A program made the position numbers and the translations under genes. Of a DNA stretch of 64,000 nucleotides, positions 43,691 to 53,089 are shown piece by piece (positions within the stretch are counted from its first letter, which is position 1; the number at the start of each line of letters is the position of its first letter). The stretch lies in contig NZ_JAGQCW010000006.1 in assembly GCF_024346395.1 (NCBI RefSeq), positions 62,001 to 126,000 on the forward strand, read 5' to 3'. Source of the DNA: Cyanobium sp. AMD-g. GTDB taxonomy: Bacteria > Cyanobacteriota > Cyanobacteriia > PCC-6307 > Cyanobiaceae. The notes beneath the pieces are model-generated. The model was not told the DNA's origin and made no database searches. It worked only from the letters and a program-made list of their open reading frames with translations.

Positions 43691-44703
43691 AGATCCTCGC
43701 TGGATTCGCTCTGTTGATGGCCGGTGTGATCGCCGCCCCGGTCGGGGCGGCCCTGGCCGTGGAGTCTTCTTCTTCTTCTTCTTTGGTCACCCCGCAGCTG
43801 ATTGCCCGCGGCGGCGGCGGTGGACGGGGAGGCGGTGGTGGCGGTGCCAGGGCCGGTGGTGCTGGTCGAGGCGGCGGCGCCGGCAGGGCTGCTGGTGGCG
43901 GGGCGCGGGCCGGCGGTGGCGCCAGGGCCCACAGTGGTTTCCAGGGATCCGGTGGTGCCGGAGGCCTCAACCGTGGCGCGGCCCGACCCGCCGGTGGCTG
44001 GAGCGGCGGTGCCGCCGGCGGGATGGGTCGTCCCTCGCTGGATCGTCCCGTCGCCCGGCCGGGCGGAGCCGGCTCCATCGGCGCCAACCGTCCCGGCGGC
44101 GTTGGCGCCCCTGGGCTCAACAGGCCGGGTGGCGTGGGCACTCCGGGCTTGAACAGACCAGGTGGTGTCGGCACCCCAGGGCTGAACAGGCCTGGGGCGA
44201 CTGGAACCATTAACCGCAACGTCAACGCCAACCTGAACCGGAACGTCAACGTCAACCGCAACTGGAACCGCGTCTCCAACGTCAATGCCTTCGCCGTCAG
44301 GCCCGGCTGGGCCCGTCCTGGCTGGGGGGTAGCCCGGCCCTGGAACCACGGCTGGTACGGCGGCTGGGCCACTCCCTCCTGGGGATGGTGGGGCGCGCGG
44401 GCGGCCGCCTGGGGCGTGGGCACCCTGGCGACCGCGGCCATCATCAACAGTGCCGTGGATGCGGCGGTGGCCAGCAACCAGACCACGATCGTGGTGCCCA
44501 ACACCGACTACCAGCTGCTCTACGGAACGATCCAGCCATCCGGCACCTATGGGGTCTCCTTCGATGTCAGTGCCGGCGACAGCACCTACCAGCTCTCGGC
44601 CGACTGCCAGTCGGGTCTGTTGAATGGCCAGGAGCCCCAGACGGCCCAGGAAGCGGAACTCCTCAATGCCGCCTGTCAGGTGGCCTTCGGGACCGCTTCC
44701 TGA
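43687..44703 (+). CDS. Gly/Arg/Asn-rich exported protein with tandem repeats
   Basis: A 338-residue protein: signal peptide (MKILAGFALLMAGVIAAPVG), a low-complexity Gly/Ala/Arg region, three tandem 11-residue units (135-167), an Asn-rich stretch (NVNANLNRNVNVNRNWNRV), a Trp/Gly-rich hydrophobic segment, and a C-terminal domain with TIVVPNTDYQLLYG and CQSGLLNGQEPQTAQEA. It looks like a surface or periplasmic structural protein. No homologue is recognised. It overlaps the preceding secreted-protein gene by four bases. Confidence 0.75.
   Translation: MKILAGFALLMAGVIAAPVGAALAVESSSSSSLVTPQLIARGGGGGRGGGGGGARAGGAGRGGGAGRAAGGGARAGGGARAHSGFQGSGGAGGLNRGAARPAGGWSGGAAGGMGRPSLDRPVARPGGAGSIGANRPGGVGAPGLNRPGGVGTPGLNRPGGVGTPGLNRPGATGTINRNVNANLNRNVNVNRNWNRVSNVNAFAVRPGWARPGWGVARPWNHGWYGGWATPSWGWWGARAAAWGVGTLATAAIINSAVDAAVASNQTTIVVPNTDYQLLYGTIQPSGTYGVSFDVSAGDSTYQLSADCQSGLLNGQEPQTAQEAELLNAACQVAFGTAS
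44089..44187 (+). repeat. Three tandem 33-base coding repeats
   Basis: Codons 135-167 of the Gly-rich protein encode RPGGVGAPGLN, RPGGVGTPGLN and RPGGVGTPGLN, followed by a degenerate RPGATG. The three DNA copies differ mostly at synonymous positions, so the array is not a very recent duplication. Confidence 0.9.
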
Positions 44704-44712
44704 GCCGGGGGC

Positions 44713-45165
44713 TCACCAGGGCAGGGGAGCCCGCTGGGCGCCGATGCTGCAGCCCATCTGCTGGCCCAGCAGGGCCCCGAGCGGCACGGCCCAGGTGCGG
44801 CCGTCCTGGCGGGAGGCGGCGTAGCCCAGGCCACCGCCGATGATGCCGCCCACCAGACGGCCCACGTTGCAGCGTTGGGCCGTCTGGGCCTGGATGTAGT
44901 CGGGAGCCACCGGCAGGTTGGCCCGGTAGCGGTCGACGTCGTAATCGGACCGGTAGCCGCCGCCATAGCCGTCGCCGTAGGAGGAGGGGCTGGGCAGGGT
45001 CTGCACGGGGTAGGGAACACGGCGGCTGTCGACCTGACGGGGAACGCCGGCCTGGCCCCAGGGACCGGCCAAGGCCTCCAGGGGGGTGGCGAGCAGGGCC
45101 AGGACGCCGGTGGTGCCCAGCAGGCCCGCGAGGCGGCGGGAACCCTGACGAAGGATGGTGTTCAT
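44713..45165 (-). CDS. Exported glycine-zipper-like protein
   Basis: A 150-residue protein from the ATG at 45165 with a signal peptide (LAGLLGTTGVLALLATPLEA). After a Tyr/Gly/Asp-rich spacer comes RCNVGRLVGGIIGGGLGYAA with SRQDGRTWAVPLGALLGQQM and a final Cys region. GxxxG-rich helices of this kind (glycine zipper, Rick_17kDa-like) insert in or span the outer membrane. It is convergent with the Gly-rich gene, ten bases apart. Confidence 0.72.
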   Translation of the reverse strand: MNTILRQGSRRLAGLLGTTGVLALLATPLEALAGPWGQAGVPRQVDSRRVPYPVQTLPSPSSYGDGYGGGYRSDYDVDRYRANLPVAPDYIQAQTAQRCNVGRLVGGIIGGGLGYAASRQDGRTWAVPLGALLGQQMGCSIGAQRAPLPW

Positions 45166-45368
45166 GGTGGTTCGCGTTGTGAGGAGCGACCCCTGAGGTG
45201 GGGATGACATCAATCAAGCGAAGTCATGTGACCGATCCATGAATGGGTCCCCGGGGATGTCCGACAAGATGCGACTCGCCGCCAGCACCCCCTCTGCATC
45301 GCTTGTTGTTGACCCCTGGCCAGATCGGCCGGCCCTTGCCAGCGTGAGTCAGAGGGCGGGAGGACACG

Positions 45369-45548
45369 ATGAGCTGGAGTGAACTGGAGCGCCTTGTTGA
45401 GGAGGCGGAGACGGATGAGGTGATCCGCCGCGGGCTGCGTCACTGCCGCTCCAGAGCGGAACTGCTGCTGGCGGCCCGCCGGCTGGGGTTCGGCGTCACC
45501 CGGGTGGATCTGCAGCGGGCCTGGCAACTGCAGCATCAAGCAGGCTGA
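45369..45548 (+). CDS. Nif11-domain mini-protein
   Basis: A 59-residue protein with a strong ribosome site (GGGAGGA, six bases before the ATG). [20 protein letters not shown], then [20 protein letters not shown] and [13 protein letters not shown] match the Nif11 domain (helix, LxxCxSxxELLxxAxxxGFxxTxxDL). Nif11 proteins include leader peptides of lanthipeptide-like precursors, but here there is no core peptide after the domain and no modification enzyme nearby. The last 53 bases overlap the end of the convergent acyl-CoA synthetase gene. Confidence 0.75.
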   Translation: MSWSELERLVEEAETDEVIRRGLRHCRSRAELLLAARRLGFGVTRVDLQRAWQLQHQAG

Positions 45549-48321
45549 TCTCGGCATGCACGCACTCGGCCGACGGCCGCAGCCGGAAGCCCAGCTTCTG
45601 GCAGACATGCTGCATACCCCTGTTCTCATGCAGGATCTCGGCGCAGATGCGCTCGAGCCCCTCGGCCCGGCCGATCGTGATCAGCAACCCCAGCAAGGCG
45701 GTGCCCAACCCCTGCCGTTGCCAGGGATCGGCAATCAGCATGGCGAACTCGGCGGCGTTGTCGTCGTGGATCCGGCTGAGCCGGCCCACCCCCAGCACCT
45801 CGGCCGGGGCGCCGATCTGCCCCGGCCGCTCCACCACCAGGGCCATCTCCCTGTCGTAGTCGGTGAAGCAGATCCGGGTCAGCCGTTCGTGGGCGATGCG
45901 GTGGCCCAGGGTCATCAGATGGAAGTAGCGGAAGTAGACGCTCTGCTCCGAGAGGGTGCGGTGGAAGTTCACCAGCATGGGTTCGTCCTCCGGTCGGATC
46001 GGCCGGAGCGTCACCGGTGAACCGTCGGGCAGGTGCCAGGCGCGCACGTACTCGCTCGGATAGGGACGGATCGCCGGTCTGGGGGTGAAACAGGTGGCCC
46101 CGGAGGACGACTGCAGCAGCACCCGGGCATCCAGGGCCACCAGCGAACCCTTGCCGATCCCAGGTGCCACCCGCAGGGGGTTGATGTCCAGTTCCAGGAT
46201 GGCCGGATGCTCCAGCACCAGCCGGCTGAGGCGCACCAGCAACCGCTCCAGCGCCGCCAGATCCACCGGCGGCCGGCCCCGCACCCCCTGCAGCGCCGCA
46301 TGGATGCGGGTGCGTTCCATCAGCCGCCGGGCCAGGGTGGTGTTCAGTGGCGGCAGGGCCACGGCGCTGTCGCGGAACACCTCCACCAGCAGCCCGCCGG
46401 TGCCGAACAGGATCACCGGGCCGAACTGGGGGTCGATGCTGCTGCCGACGATCAGCTCGTAGGCGCCCGTCAGCTCCAGCATGGGCTGCACGGTCACCCC
46501 GCCGAAGGCGCCCTCGCCGTGCAGTGCCACGATCGCCTCCTGCATGGCGCGGAAGGCCTGGTTCACCGCGGCGCCGTCACGCAGGTTCAGCTGCACCCCG
46601 CCGACATCGCTTTTGTGGGTGAGCTCGGCGGAGAGCAGCTTGACCACCACCGGGTAGCCCATGGCATCGGCCGCCGCCGCCGCCGCCTCGGCACTGGTGG
46701 CCATGTGGGTGGGAACCGTGGGGATGCCGTAGGCCTCCAGCACCTGTTTGGCTTCCCATTCGTTCAGAAGGGTGCGTCCCTGGGCCAGCACCCCTTCCAG
46801 CAGCGCTTCCACCCGCCGGCGATCGGCGTGGGGCTCGCCGGTTCCGGTCGCTTCGGTGTCCGGAACCAGGGCCGGGGTTTCGTAGATGGCGCGCAGGTTG
46901 TCGCTGTAGCGCCACAGGAGATCGAACAGCTGCACGGCCGCGTCCGGGTAGCGGTAGGTGGCGATGCCGGCGGCATTCAGCAGGCGCTCCCCAGCCTCCA
47001 CGTCCTGGCCCCCCATCCAGCTGGCCAGCAGCGGCTTGGTGGTGGTCGCCGCCAGGGCCACCAGCCGCTCAGCCGTGCTGGTGGGATCGGTCATGGCCTG
47101 GGGGGTGAGCACCACCAGCAGGCCATCGCTGTCGGGGTTCTCCAGGGCCAGGCGGATGGCCCGTTCGTAGCGGTCCGGATCCGCGTCCCCCAGGATGTCG
47201 ATCGGGTTGGCCCGACTCCAGTGCTGGGGCAGAACGGCATCGAGGTCCGCCAGGGTGGCCGCCGGAAGGGTGGCCAGCTGTCCGCCATGGCGCACCAGGG
47301 CATCAGTGGCGATCACGCCCGGTCCCCCGGCGTTGGTGAGGATCGTCAGCCGCGGCCCCAGGGGCCGGCGACGTTGCTTGGACAGCACTTCGGCCAGATC
47401 GAAGAGGTCGACGATGCTGTCGACGCGGAGCACGCCGCAGCGGCGGAAGGCGGCATCCAGGACGGCGTCACTGCCGGTGAGGGCCCCGGTGTGGGAGGCC
47501 GCCGCCTGGGCCGCCTCGGCGGTGCGGCCGGCCTTGATCACCACGATCGGCTTGGTCAGGGCCACCTCCCGCGCCGCCGAGAGGAACGAGCGGGGGTCAC
47601 CGATCGATTCCATGTAAATGACGATGCTGTGGGTTTCCGGGTCGTCCCCCAGGTAGGTGATCAGATCCCCCCAGTCGACATCCAGCATCGAGCCCATCGA
47701 GACGAAGGCGCTGAAGCCCACGTTCTCCTGCAGGCTCCAGTCGAGGACGGCGGTGCAGATCGCCCCCGACTGGCTGAGGAAGCCCACGTGGCCAGGGCGC
47801 GCCATGGCGCCGGCGAAGGTGGCGTTGAGGCCGGTGAGGGGATTCATCAGCCCCAGGCAGTTGGGGCCCACCAGTCGCATGCCGGTGCGGCGCAGGCCAT
47901 CGCGGATGCGGGCCTCCAGGGCGATGCCGGCGGCGCCGATCTCCCGGAAGCCCGCCGACAGCACGATCACGCCCTTCACCCCGGCCGCCGCGCACTCCTC
48001 GATCAGGGCCGGCACCGTGGCGGCGGGGGTGGCGATCACGGCCAGGTCCACGGGTTCGGGCACCTCCGCCACCGACGCGTGGGCCCGGATTCCCTGCACA
48101 CTCGGGCGCTTGGGGTTGATGGGATAGACGGTGCCGCCGAAGGGGTGGCTGATCAGGTTCCAGAGCACCCCGTGCCCGACGCTGCCCGGCCGGTCGGAGG
48201 CTCCGATCACGGCCACACAGCGCGGCGAGAACAGGGCCGCCAGCGGCTGATGCTGGGAGCGCAGGATGTCGTAGGCCCGATCCGCGGCGACGCCGCCCCC
48301 GCCGGAGGGGTTCCCCGTCAT
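45496..48321 (-). CDS. Pat-like fusion: ADP-forming acyl-CoA synthetase plus GNAT acetyltransferase
   Basis: A 941-residue protein. In order: CoA-binding Rossmann domain ([18 protein letters not shown], about 35), succinyl-CoA-ligase-like domains ([44 protein letters not shown] with the phospho-His), an ATP-grasp domain ([30 protein letters not shown]), and a C-terminal GNAT domain ([35 protein letters not shown]). This is the layout of E. coli Pat/PatZ (YfiQ), which acetylates lysines of metabolic proteins. It begins in an ATGA overlap with the Usp gene, which suggests Usp may be a target. Confidence 0.92.
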   Translation of the reverse strand: MTGNPSGGGGVAADRAYDILRSQHQPLAALFSPRCVAVIGASDRPGSVGHGVLWNLISHPFGGTVYPINPKRPSVQGIRAHASVAEVPEPVDLAVIATPAATVPALIEECAAAGVKGVIVLSAGFREIGAAGIALEARIRDGLRRTGMRLVGPNCLGLMNPLTGLNATFAGAMARPGHVGFLSQSGAICTAVLDWSLQENVGFSAFVSMGSMLDVDWGDLITYLGDDPETHSIVIYMESIGDPRSFLSAAREVALTKPIVVIKAGRTAEAAQAAASHTGALTGSDAVLDAAFRRCGVLRVDSIVDLFDLAEVLSKQRRRPLGPRLTILTNAGGPGVIATDALVRHGGQLATLPAATLADLDAVLPQHWSRANPIDILGDADPDRYERAIRLALENPDSDGLLVVLTPQAMTDPTSTAERLVALAATTTKPLLASWMGGQDVEAGERLLNAAGIATYRYPDAAVQLFDLLWRYSDNLRAIYETPALVPDTEATGTGEPHADRRRVEALLEGVLAQGRTLLNEWEAKQVLEAYGIPTVPTHMATSAEAAAAAADAMGYPVVVKLLSAELTHKSDVGGVQLNLRDGAAVNQAFRAMQEAIVALHGEGAFGGVTVQPMLELTGAYELIVGSSIDPQFGPVILFGTGGLLVEVFRDSAVALPPLNTTLARRLMERTRIHAALQGVRGRPPVDLAALERLLVRLSRLVLEHPAILELDINPLRVAPGIGKGSLVALDARVLLQSSSGATCFTPRPAIRPYPSEYVRAWHLPDGSPVTLRPIRPEDEPMLVNFHRTLSEQSVYFRYFHLMTLGHRIAHERLTRICFTDYDREMALVVERPGQIGAPAEVLGVGRLSRIHDDNAAEFAMLIADPWQRQGLGTALLGLLITIGRAEGLERICAEILHENRGMQHVCQKLGFRLRPSAECVHAEISLLDAAVARPAADPPG

Positions 48322-48764
48322 CGGATCACCAGGACCGGACAGGGGGACTGGACCAGCACCCGCTGGGTTTCGCTGCCGATCAGCATCCCCACCAGGCCGC
48401 GGCGGCCGTGGGAGGCCATCACGATCAGGTCGCAGCCCAGCCGGGTGGCGGCCGCGATGATGGCCTGGTGCGGCAGGTCGCTCAGCACACGCTCGGCCGT
48501 GGCGTTGACGCCGGCCTCCTTGGCCACCGCCAGCGACTCCTCCAGGATCCGATCCCCATCCTTGCGGCTGGCGCTCATCAGGGCCTCCATGGTGGTGGCA
48601 TCGAGCATCTCGCCGAGCCCCACCACCTGCACCGGCACGCTGGCCTGGGCATGGAAGAAGGTGATGCGGGCCCCGAGGGAAGCGGCCAGGGCCACGGCAT
48701 GGCGCACGGCCGCCATCGAGAGGTCGGAACCGTCGCTGGGCACCAGGAGATGGCTGAAGGACAT
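48318..48764 (-). CDS. Universal stress protein, UspA family
   Basis: A 148-residue protein with [20 protein letters not shown] at the start and [20 protein letters not shown] followed by [18 protein letters not shown]. The GxxGx(9)G(S/T) ATP-binding loop is present as [14 protein letters not shown]. Single-domain Usp proteins of this type bind ATP and respond to stress. Its last four bases overlap the start of the Pat-like gene. Confidence 0.93.
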   Translation of the reverse strand: MSFSHLLVPSDGSDLSMAAVRHAVALAASLGARITFFHAQASVPVQVVGLGEMLDATTMEALMSASRKDGDRILEESLAVAKEAGVNATAERVLSDLPHQAIIAAATRLGCDLIVMASHGRRGLVGMLIGSETQRVLVQSPCPVLVIR

Positions 48765-48818
48765 GGGAGCGGCAGGTCTCTCCTCTGTCTAGTCAAGGCC
48801 TTGCATCAGCGCAGTGGA

Positions 48819-50900
48819 TCAGTGAAGTGGATCGCTGATCACCAGGGCCGAGCAGTGCAGGCGCCGCAGCAGGCTGGTGGCCTGGTCGCTGGCGGGAATC
48901 GGCACGCCCTCCACCAGGCGCCTCAGGGAGCGCAGGATCACCAGATCGTGGCTCTCGCTGCCCCGCTCGATCGCCTCGGCCACGTTCTGGTGGGCCAGGA
49001 GCTCCACCGTGACCGGCACGCCCTCCCCGGACCTGGAGGGGGAGGCAACCCAGCCCTGGAGCTGGCGGGCCAGCTGCTCCCGCTCCGCCTGGGGCAACCA
49101 GGGCTCATGGATGTGCAGCAGGGTGATGGCGGCGCCCTCACCGGGCGGGCAGGCGCTGAGCAGGCGCTCTGCCAGCTGGTACTGCTCCAGGGCGCCGGCG
49201 GAGAGGTCCTTCACCGGGACGAGCAGCCGGCGGAAGCTGGCCGGGTCGTCCCGCAGACGGGCCATCACCACCGGGCAGTGGGCCTGACGGCAGATGGCGG
49301 CCACCAGATCGCCGAACAGCCAGCGCCCCAAGCGGGGGGCCGCGGCCACGCCCAACAGCACCAGGTCGGCGCCCTGCTCGAGGGCCGTGCGGGCGATGCC
49401 TCCGGGGATGTCGTTGTCGACCCGCAGCAGGGAGCGGCTGGGCACCCCTGCCGCCGCAGTGAAGGCATCGGCCCGCTCCAGCAGCTGGCGCCCTTCGGCC
49501 AGGGCACGGTGCACGACCGGCTGGGCGCCGCGGCCCGATTCGGCCTGGCGCGGCGACACCACCGAGAGGGGCAGCACCGTGCCTTGGCGGCCCGCGTCCC
49601 CGTCGATCAACCGGCCGGCAAGCGCCAGCAGGGGCTCCTCACTGCGGGCCTCGCTGATCGGTACCAGCACCCGCAGGGCCCGTCGCACCAGGGCCAGCTG
49701 GCCGCTCTCCTGCAGGCTGAGATCCCTGGCCCGGCGGCTGGCCATGCGGGTCATCGCCACCGAGGTGAGGATTGGCCCCAGGGTGGCGGTGACCACCATC
49801 AGGGCCAGGACGCTGTTGAGCATCCGCTCATCCAGCAGGCCCTGGCGGAAGCCCACATAGGTGGCCGCCAGGGTGGCGGCCACCTGGGGCAGCGACAGCG
49901 ACCACAGGGTGAGCATCTCCGGGCCGTCGTAGCGGTAGAGCAGGCCCGACCACCACGCGGCCAGCCCTTTGCTGGTGATCAGCGTCAGGATCAAGGCGAT
50001 GGCGAAGACCGAGCCGGTCATGGTGCTGAGGAACACCGGCACATCCAGCAGCAGCCCCAGATCGATGAAGAAGAGCGGGATGAACAGGCTTGCCCCCACC
50101 ACCACCACCTGTTCCTTGACCCGGCCCTCCGGCAGCACGCCATTGACGGCGAGTCCGGCCAGGAAGGCGCCGACGATCTTCTCCACACCGGCCACTTCCG
50201 CCCCCACCGCCGCCAGGAACAGGGCCAGCAGCACCGCCACGAACAGACGGCTGTCACCGTCGACGCTGCGGCGGATCAGCCCTTGACCCAGCCGCCGGAT
50301 CAGCAGCATCACGGCGGCGGCGTAGACGGCCACCTTGAGCAGCAGGGCGACCACCCCAACGCCGCTCAGCTGGCCTTTTCCGAGGCTGACGCAGAGGGCC
50401 AGCACCACCAGGGCGGCGATGTCGGTGAAGATCGTGCCGCCGATCGCCACCGTGACGCACTCCTCCCGCATCGCGCCGAAGCTGCGCACGATCGGGTAGC
50501 CCAGGGGTGTGTGGGAGGCCAGGATCGAGCCGATCAGGATGGCGCTCACGACCGGATAGCCGTAGGCGAATCCCAGCGCCGTGCCCGCCAGCATCGGCAG
50601 GGTGAAGGTGAGCAAGCCGAAGCGGAAGGAGCGGGACCGGATCCGCTGGAACTCCCCCAGGTCGATCTCCAGGCCGGCAATGAACAGCAGATAGATCACC
50701 CCCACGTCCGAGAGCAACCGCACGGTCTCGTTGCTGGAGGCGAGCCAGGCGAGGCCATGGGGACCGATCGCCACCCCGGCCACCAGCAGTCCGACCAGAT
50801 CGGGAAGCCGCAATGGCCGCACCAGGGGCGGCACCACCACGCTGAGCACCAGCAGCAGGGCGAAGATCGCCAGGGGATTGCCTGCCAGGAAGGTGCCCAC
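48819..50900 (-). CDS. CPA2-family cation/H+ antiporter with C-terminal Usp-like domains
   Basis: A 693-residue protein. The first 400 residues form about 12 helices (LVGLLVAGVAIGPHGLAWLA; DVGVIYLLFIAGLEIDLGEF; GGTIFTDIAALVVLALCVSL; GAFLAGLAVNGVLPEGR), typical of Na+/H+ or K+/H+ exchangers of the CPA2 (NapA/KefB-like) group; GTIFTD holds the ion-binding Asp. The soluble part has two Usp-like halves (RALRVLVPISEARSEEPLLA; FRRLLVPVKDLSAGALEQYQ). It lies upstream of the Usp gene on the same strand. A role in pH or salt homeostasis under stress is inferred. Confidence 0.9.
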   Translation of the reverse strand: MGTFLAGNPLAIFALLLVLSVVVPPLVRPLRLPDLVGLLVAGVAIGPHGLAWLASSNETVRLLSDVGVIYLLFIAGLEIDLGEFQRIRSRSFRFGLLTFTLPMLAGTALGFAYGYPVVSAILIGSILASHTPLGYPIVRSFGAMREECVTVAIGGTIFTDIAALVVLALCVSLGKGQLSGVGVVALLLKVAVYAAAVMLLIRRLGQGLIRRSVDGDSRLFVAVLLALFLAAVGAEVAGVEKIVGAFLAGLAVNGVLPEGRVKEQVVVVGASLFIPLFFIDLGLLLDVPVFLSTMTGSVFAIALILTLITSKGLAAWWSGLLYRYDGPEMLTLWSLSLPQVAATLAATYVGFRQGLLDERMLNSVLALMVVTATLGPILTSVAMTRMASRRARDLSLQESGQLALVRRALRVLVPISEARSEEPLLALAGRLIDGDAGRQGTVLPLSVVSPRQAESGRGAQPVVHRALAEGRQLLERADAFTAAAGVPSRSLLRVDNDIPGGIARTALEQGADLVLLGVAAAPRLGRWLFGDLVAAICRQAHCPVVMARLRDDPASFRRLLVPVKDLSAGALEQYQLAERLLSACPPGEGAAITLLHIHEPWLPQAEREQLARQLQGWVASPSRSGEGVPVTVELLAHQNVAEAIERGSESHDLVILRSLRRLVEGVPIPASDQATSLLRRLHCSALVISDPLH

Positions 50901-51028
50901 GGGGATGGAGAGGGATGGCAGGGATGTCCTCCAGGCCGTCCTAGGAGCGCCGCCGCCGCCGTCAACGGTCCTGATCGCGTCTCGTAATGGGCCCGCACCC
51001 GCCCGCGCCCCCCAGCAGAATCGACGGC

Positions 51029-52336
51029 ATGACGAGTTCCGCCTGGCGCCAGCACTGGTATCCGGTGGCCTATCTGCGGGACCTCGACCGCACCAGGCCC
51101 ACCGCCTTCACCCTTCTGGAGGAGGACCTGGTGCTCTGGTGGGATGGCCCCGGCCAGGCCTGGCGCGCCTTCGCCGATGTCTGTCCCCACCGCCTGGTGC
51201 CCCTCAGCCAAGGCCGCCTCACTGGCGCCGGCCAGCTGGAGTGCCCTTACCACGGCTGGACCTTCGCCGGCGATGGTCACTGCACCGCGATCCCCCAGGC
51301 CGAGCCGGGGGCGACCCCCAGCGCCCTGCGCTCCAGCTGCAGGGCCTACGCCACCGCCGAGGGCCAGGACCTGCTGTTCGTGTTCGCCGGCGAGGCGGAT
51401 GCGGCCGCGGCGGTGCCCCTGCCCCTGGTCCCGGTGCTGGAGGAGCCGGGCTGGTTCGTTCAGGACACCTTCCGGGACCTGCCCATGGATGCCCTCACCC
51501 TGCTGGAGAACGTGCTCGATGTGAGCCACGTTCCCTTCACCCACCACCGCACGGTGGGCAAGCGGGAGAACGCCGCCCCGGTGGTGGCGACGATCACGAG
51601 CTCAGGCCCGGAGGGGTTCACGGCCCTGTGGGAGGAAGGGCCCCGCAAGGGGACCCTGGGCAGCCAGTCCACCACCTTCGCCGCCCCCGGCCTGATGTGG
51701 CATGAACTCACGGCGCCGGGCTTCGCCCGCATCTTCACGGTGGTCTATGCGACGCCGATCCGCCGCGGTGAGTGCCGTCTGTTCGCCCGTTTCCCCTTCC
51801 AGTTCAAGTCCCGGCTGCCTCCCCTGCTGCTGGGTCTGCGTCCCAGGTGGCTGCAGCACATCGCCAACCACACCGTGCTCGAGGACGACCAGGTGTTCCT
51901 GCACTGGCAGGAGCGGGTGCTGGAGCAGCGCGGCCGCAGCGGTGGGGCCGAGCGGGCGTTCTTCCTGGCCACCGGCGCCGATGTCTATGTGAAGGCGCTG
52001 CACGACTGGGTCAACCACCACGACGGCGATCCGTTTCCCGGCCAGCCCTTGCCGCTCCGCCTCGACCAGTCGGCGCTGATGGAGCGCTGGCACAGCCACG
52101 GGGAGCACTGCGCCGCCTGCAGCGGCGCCCTGCGCGGATTGCGGCGCTGGCGGCCGCTGCTGCAGGCGATTCCCTGGCTGTCGCTGCTGGCGGTCGCCTG
52201 GTGGCAGACCCCCCAGGTTCTGGTGGTGTCGCTGCTGCTGGCCGGAGCCGCGTTGCTGCTGGCCCAGCGCTTCGATCGCTGGGAGCGGCTGCTGCTGGCC
52301 GGAGATGGCCAACCGCCGCGCAACAGGCCCGGCTGA
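51029..52336 (+). CDS. Rieske oxygenase of the pheophorbide a oxygenase (PaO/Tic55) family
   Basis: A 435-residue protein from the ATG at 51029. The Rieske [2Fe-2S] motif is CPHRLVPLSQGRL ... CPYHGWTF near residues 52-80. The mononuclear-iron region has LENVLDVSHVPFTHHRTVGK, the His/Asp pattern of PaO-type enzymes. The C-terminal 60 residues hold a Cys-pair motif (HCAACSGALRGL, the CxxC-type motif of PaO/Tic55 proteins) and membrane helices. Plant relatives oxygenate chlorophyll breakdown products. The bacterial substrate is unknown. Confidence 0.9.
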   Translation: MTSSAWRQHWYPVAYLRDLDRTRPTAFTLLEEDLVLWWDGPGQAWRAFADVCPHRLVPLSQGRLTGAGQLECPYHGWTFAGDGHCTAIPQAEPGATPSALRSSCRAYATAEGQDLLFVFAGEADAAAAVPLPLVPVLEEPGWFVQDTFRDLPMDALTLLENVLDVSHVPFTHHRTVGKRENAAPVVATITSSGPEGFTALWEEGPRKGTLGSQSTTFAAPGLMWHELTAPGFARIFTVVYATPIRRGECRLFARFPFQFKSRLPPLLLGLRPRWLQHIANHTVLEDDQVFLHWQERVLEQRGRSGGAERAFFLATGADVYVKALHDWVNHHDGDPFPGQPLPLRLDQSALMERWHSHGEHCAACSGALRGLRRWRPLLQAIPWLSLLAVAWWQTPQVLVVSLLLAGAALLLAQRFDRWERLLLAGDGQPPRNRPG

Positions 52337-52354
52337 GGCGCCGACAAGGGGGGC

Positions 52355-53005
52355 TCAGCCTTTCCAGCCAGCCAGGTGCGAGGCGGAAGCGGAGCGCACC
52401 AGGGAACGGGCGGCGGCCAGGGCCGGTGCCAGGTTGCCGGAGCTGAAGGGGGGCAGGGGGCGGCGCCGCAGCCAGGCCCCCCAGCGGAACTCGTGGAAGG
52501 GGATCAGGGGAGCCGGATCGATCATTCCCTCCTTCTTGAGTCGCCACACCAGCGAGCGGTAGGGATCGTCCTGGAGATCCGGCAGCCGCGGCGGCAGGGC
52601 CGCCGGCGCCAGCGGGCCATGGCCGCGGCCGTCATAGAGGTACAGCCAGCCCCGCTCCTGCAGCTCGGCCAGCACCGCTTCGGGGGGGGCTCCCGGCAGA
52701 TCCAGCACCAGGTAGCCATAGGCCAGGGCGGTCGGATCGATTTCGATCAGCCCCCGCAGGCGATGGTGGCGGTCGACCATCCAGAGCTCGCCGGACCCAC
52801 CACGCACCAGGGGCACGGGTTTGCCGCGCAGATAGCGCAGCCGCTGCTCGGCTGTTTCCTGGGAGAAGTCCTGCTGGCGACTGCGCACCTCCGCCAGACC
52901 CACGCACATCTGGGTGGGCTGGAGGTCGGCGATGGCCACGCTGAGCAGTTCCGCCCTGGGGCCTGGTGGGGGCAGGGGCCGGTAGGGGGGCAGGTGCAGG
53001 CTCAT
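52355..53005 (-). CDS. ParB-like nuclease-fold protein (ParBc_2 type)
   Basis: A 216-residue protein from the ATG at 53005. SVAIADLQPTQMCVGLAEVR, RLRYLRGKPVPLVRGGSGEL and LWMVDRHHRLRGLIEID follow the ParB/sulfiredoxin N-terminal fold, with the DRHHR sequence in place of the canonical DGxHR. It lacks the DNA-binding HTH of chromosome-partition ParB, so it is unlikely to partition DNA. Such proteins occur in many cyanobacteria and their role is unknown. Divergent from cbiX. Confidence 0.75.
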   Translation of the reverse strand: MSLHLPPYRPLPPPGPRAELLSVAIADLQPTQMCVGLAEVRSRQQDFSQETAEQRLRYLRGKPVPLVRGGSGELWMVDRHHRLRGLIEIDPTALAYGYLVLDLPGAPPEAVLAELQERGWLYLYDGRGHGPLAPAALPPRLPDLQDDPYRSLVWRLKKEGMIDPAPLIPFHEFRWGAWLRRRPLPPFSSGNLAPALAAARSLVRSASASHLAGWKG

Positions 53006-53089
53006 GGTTGCCGGTGGCTCGCACCCATCCTGGCGGCATCCCGGCCGGTCCCAGTCGCGGGAATAGGGTCGATCCACGTGCAGACGTCC

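Noticed and set aside
46033..50987. Very long plus-strand frames opposite the Pat-like and antiporter genes
   Set aside because: Same reason: antisense shadows of well-supported genes, with no coherent motif.
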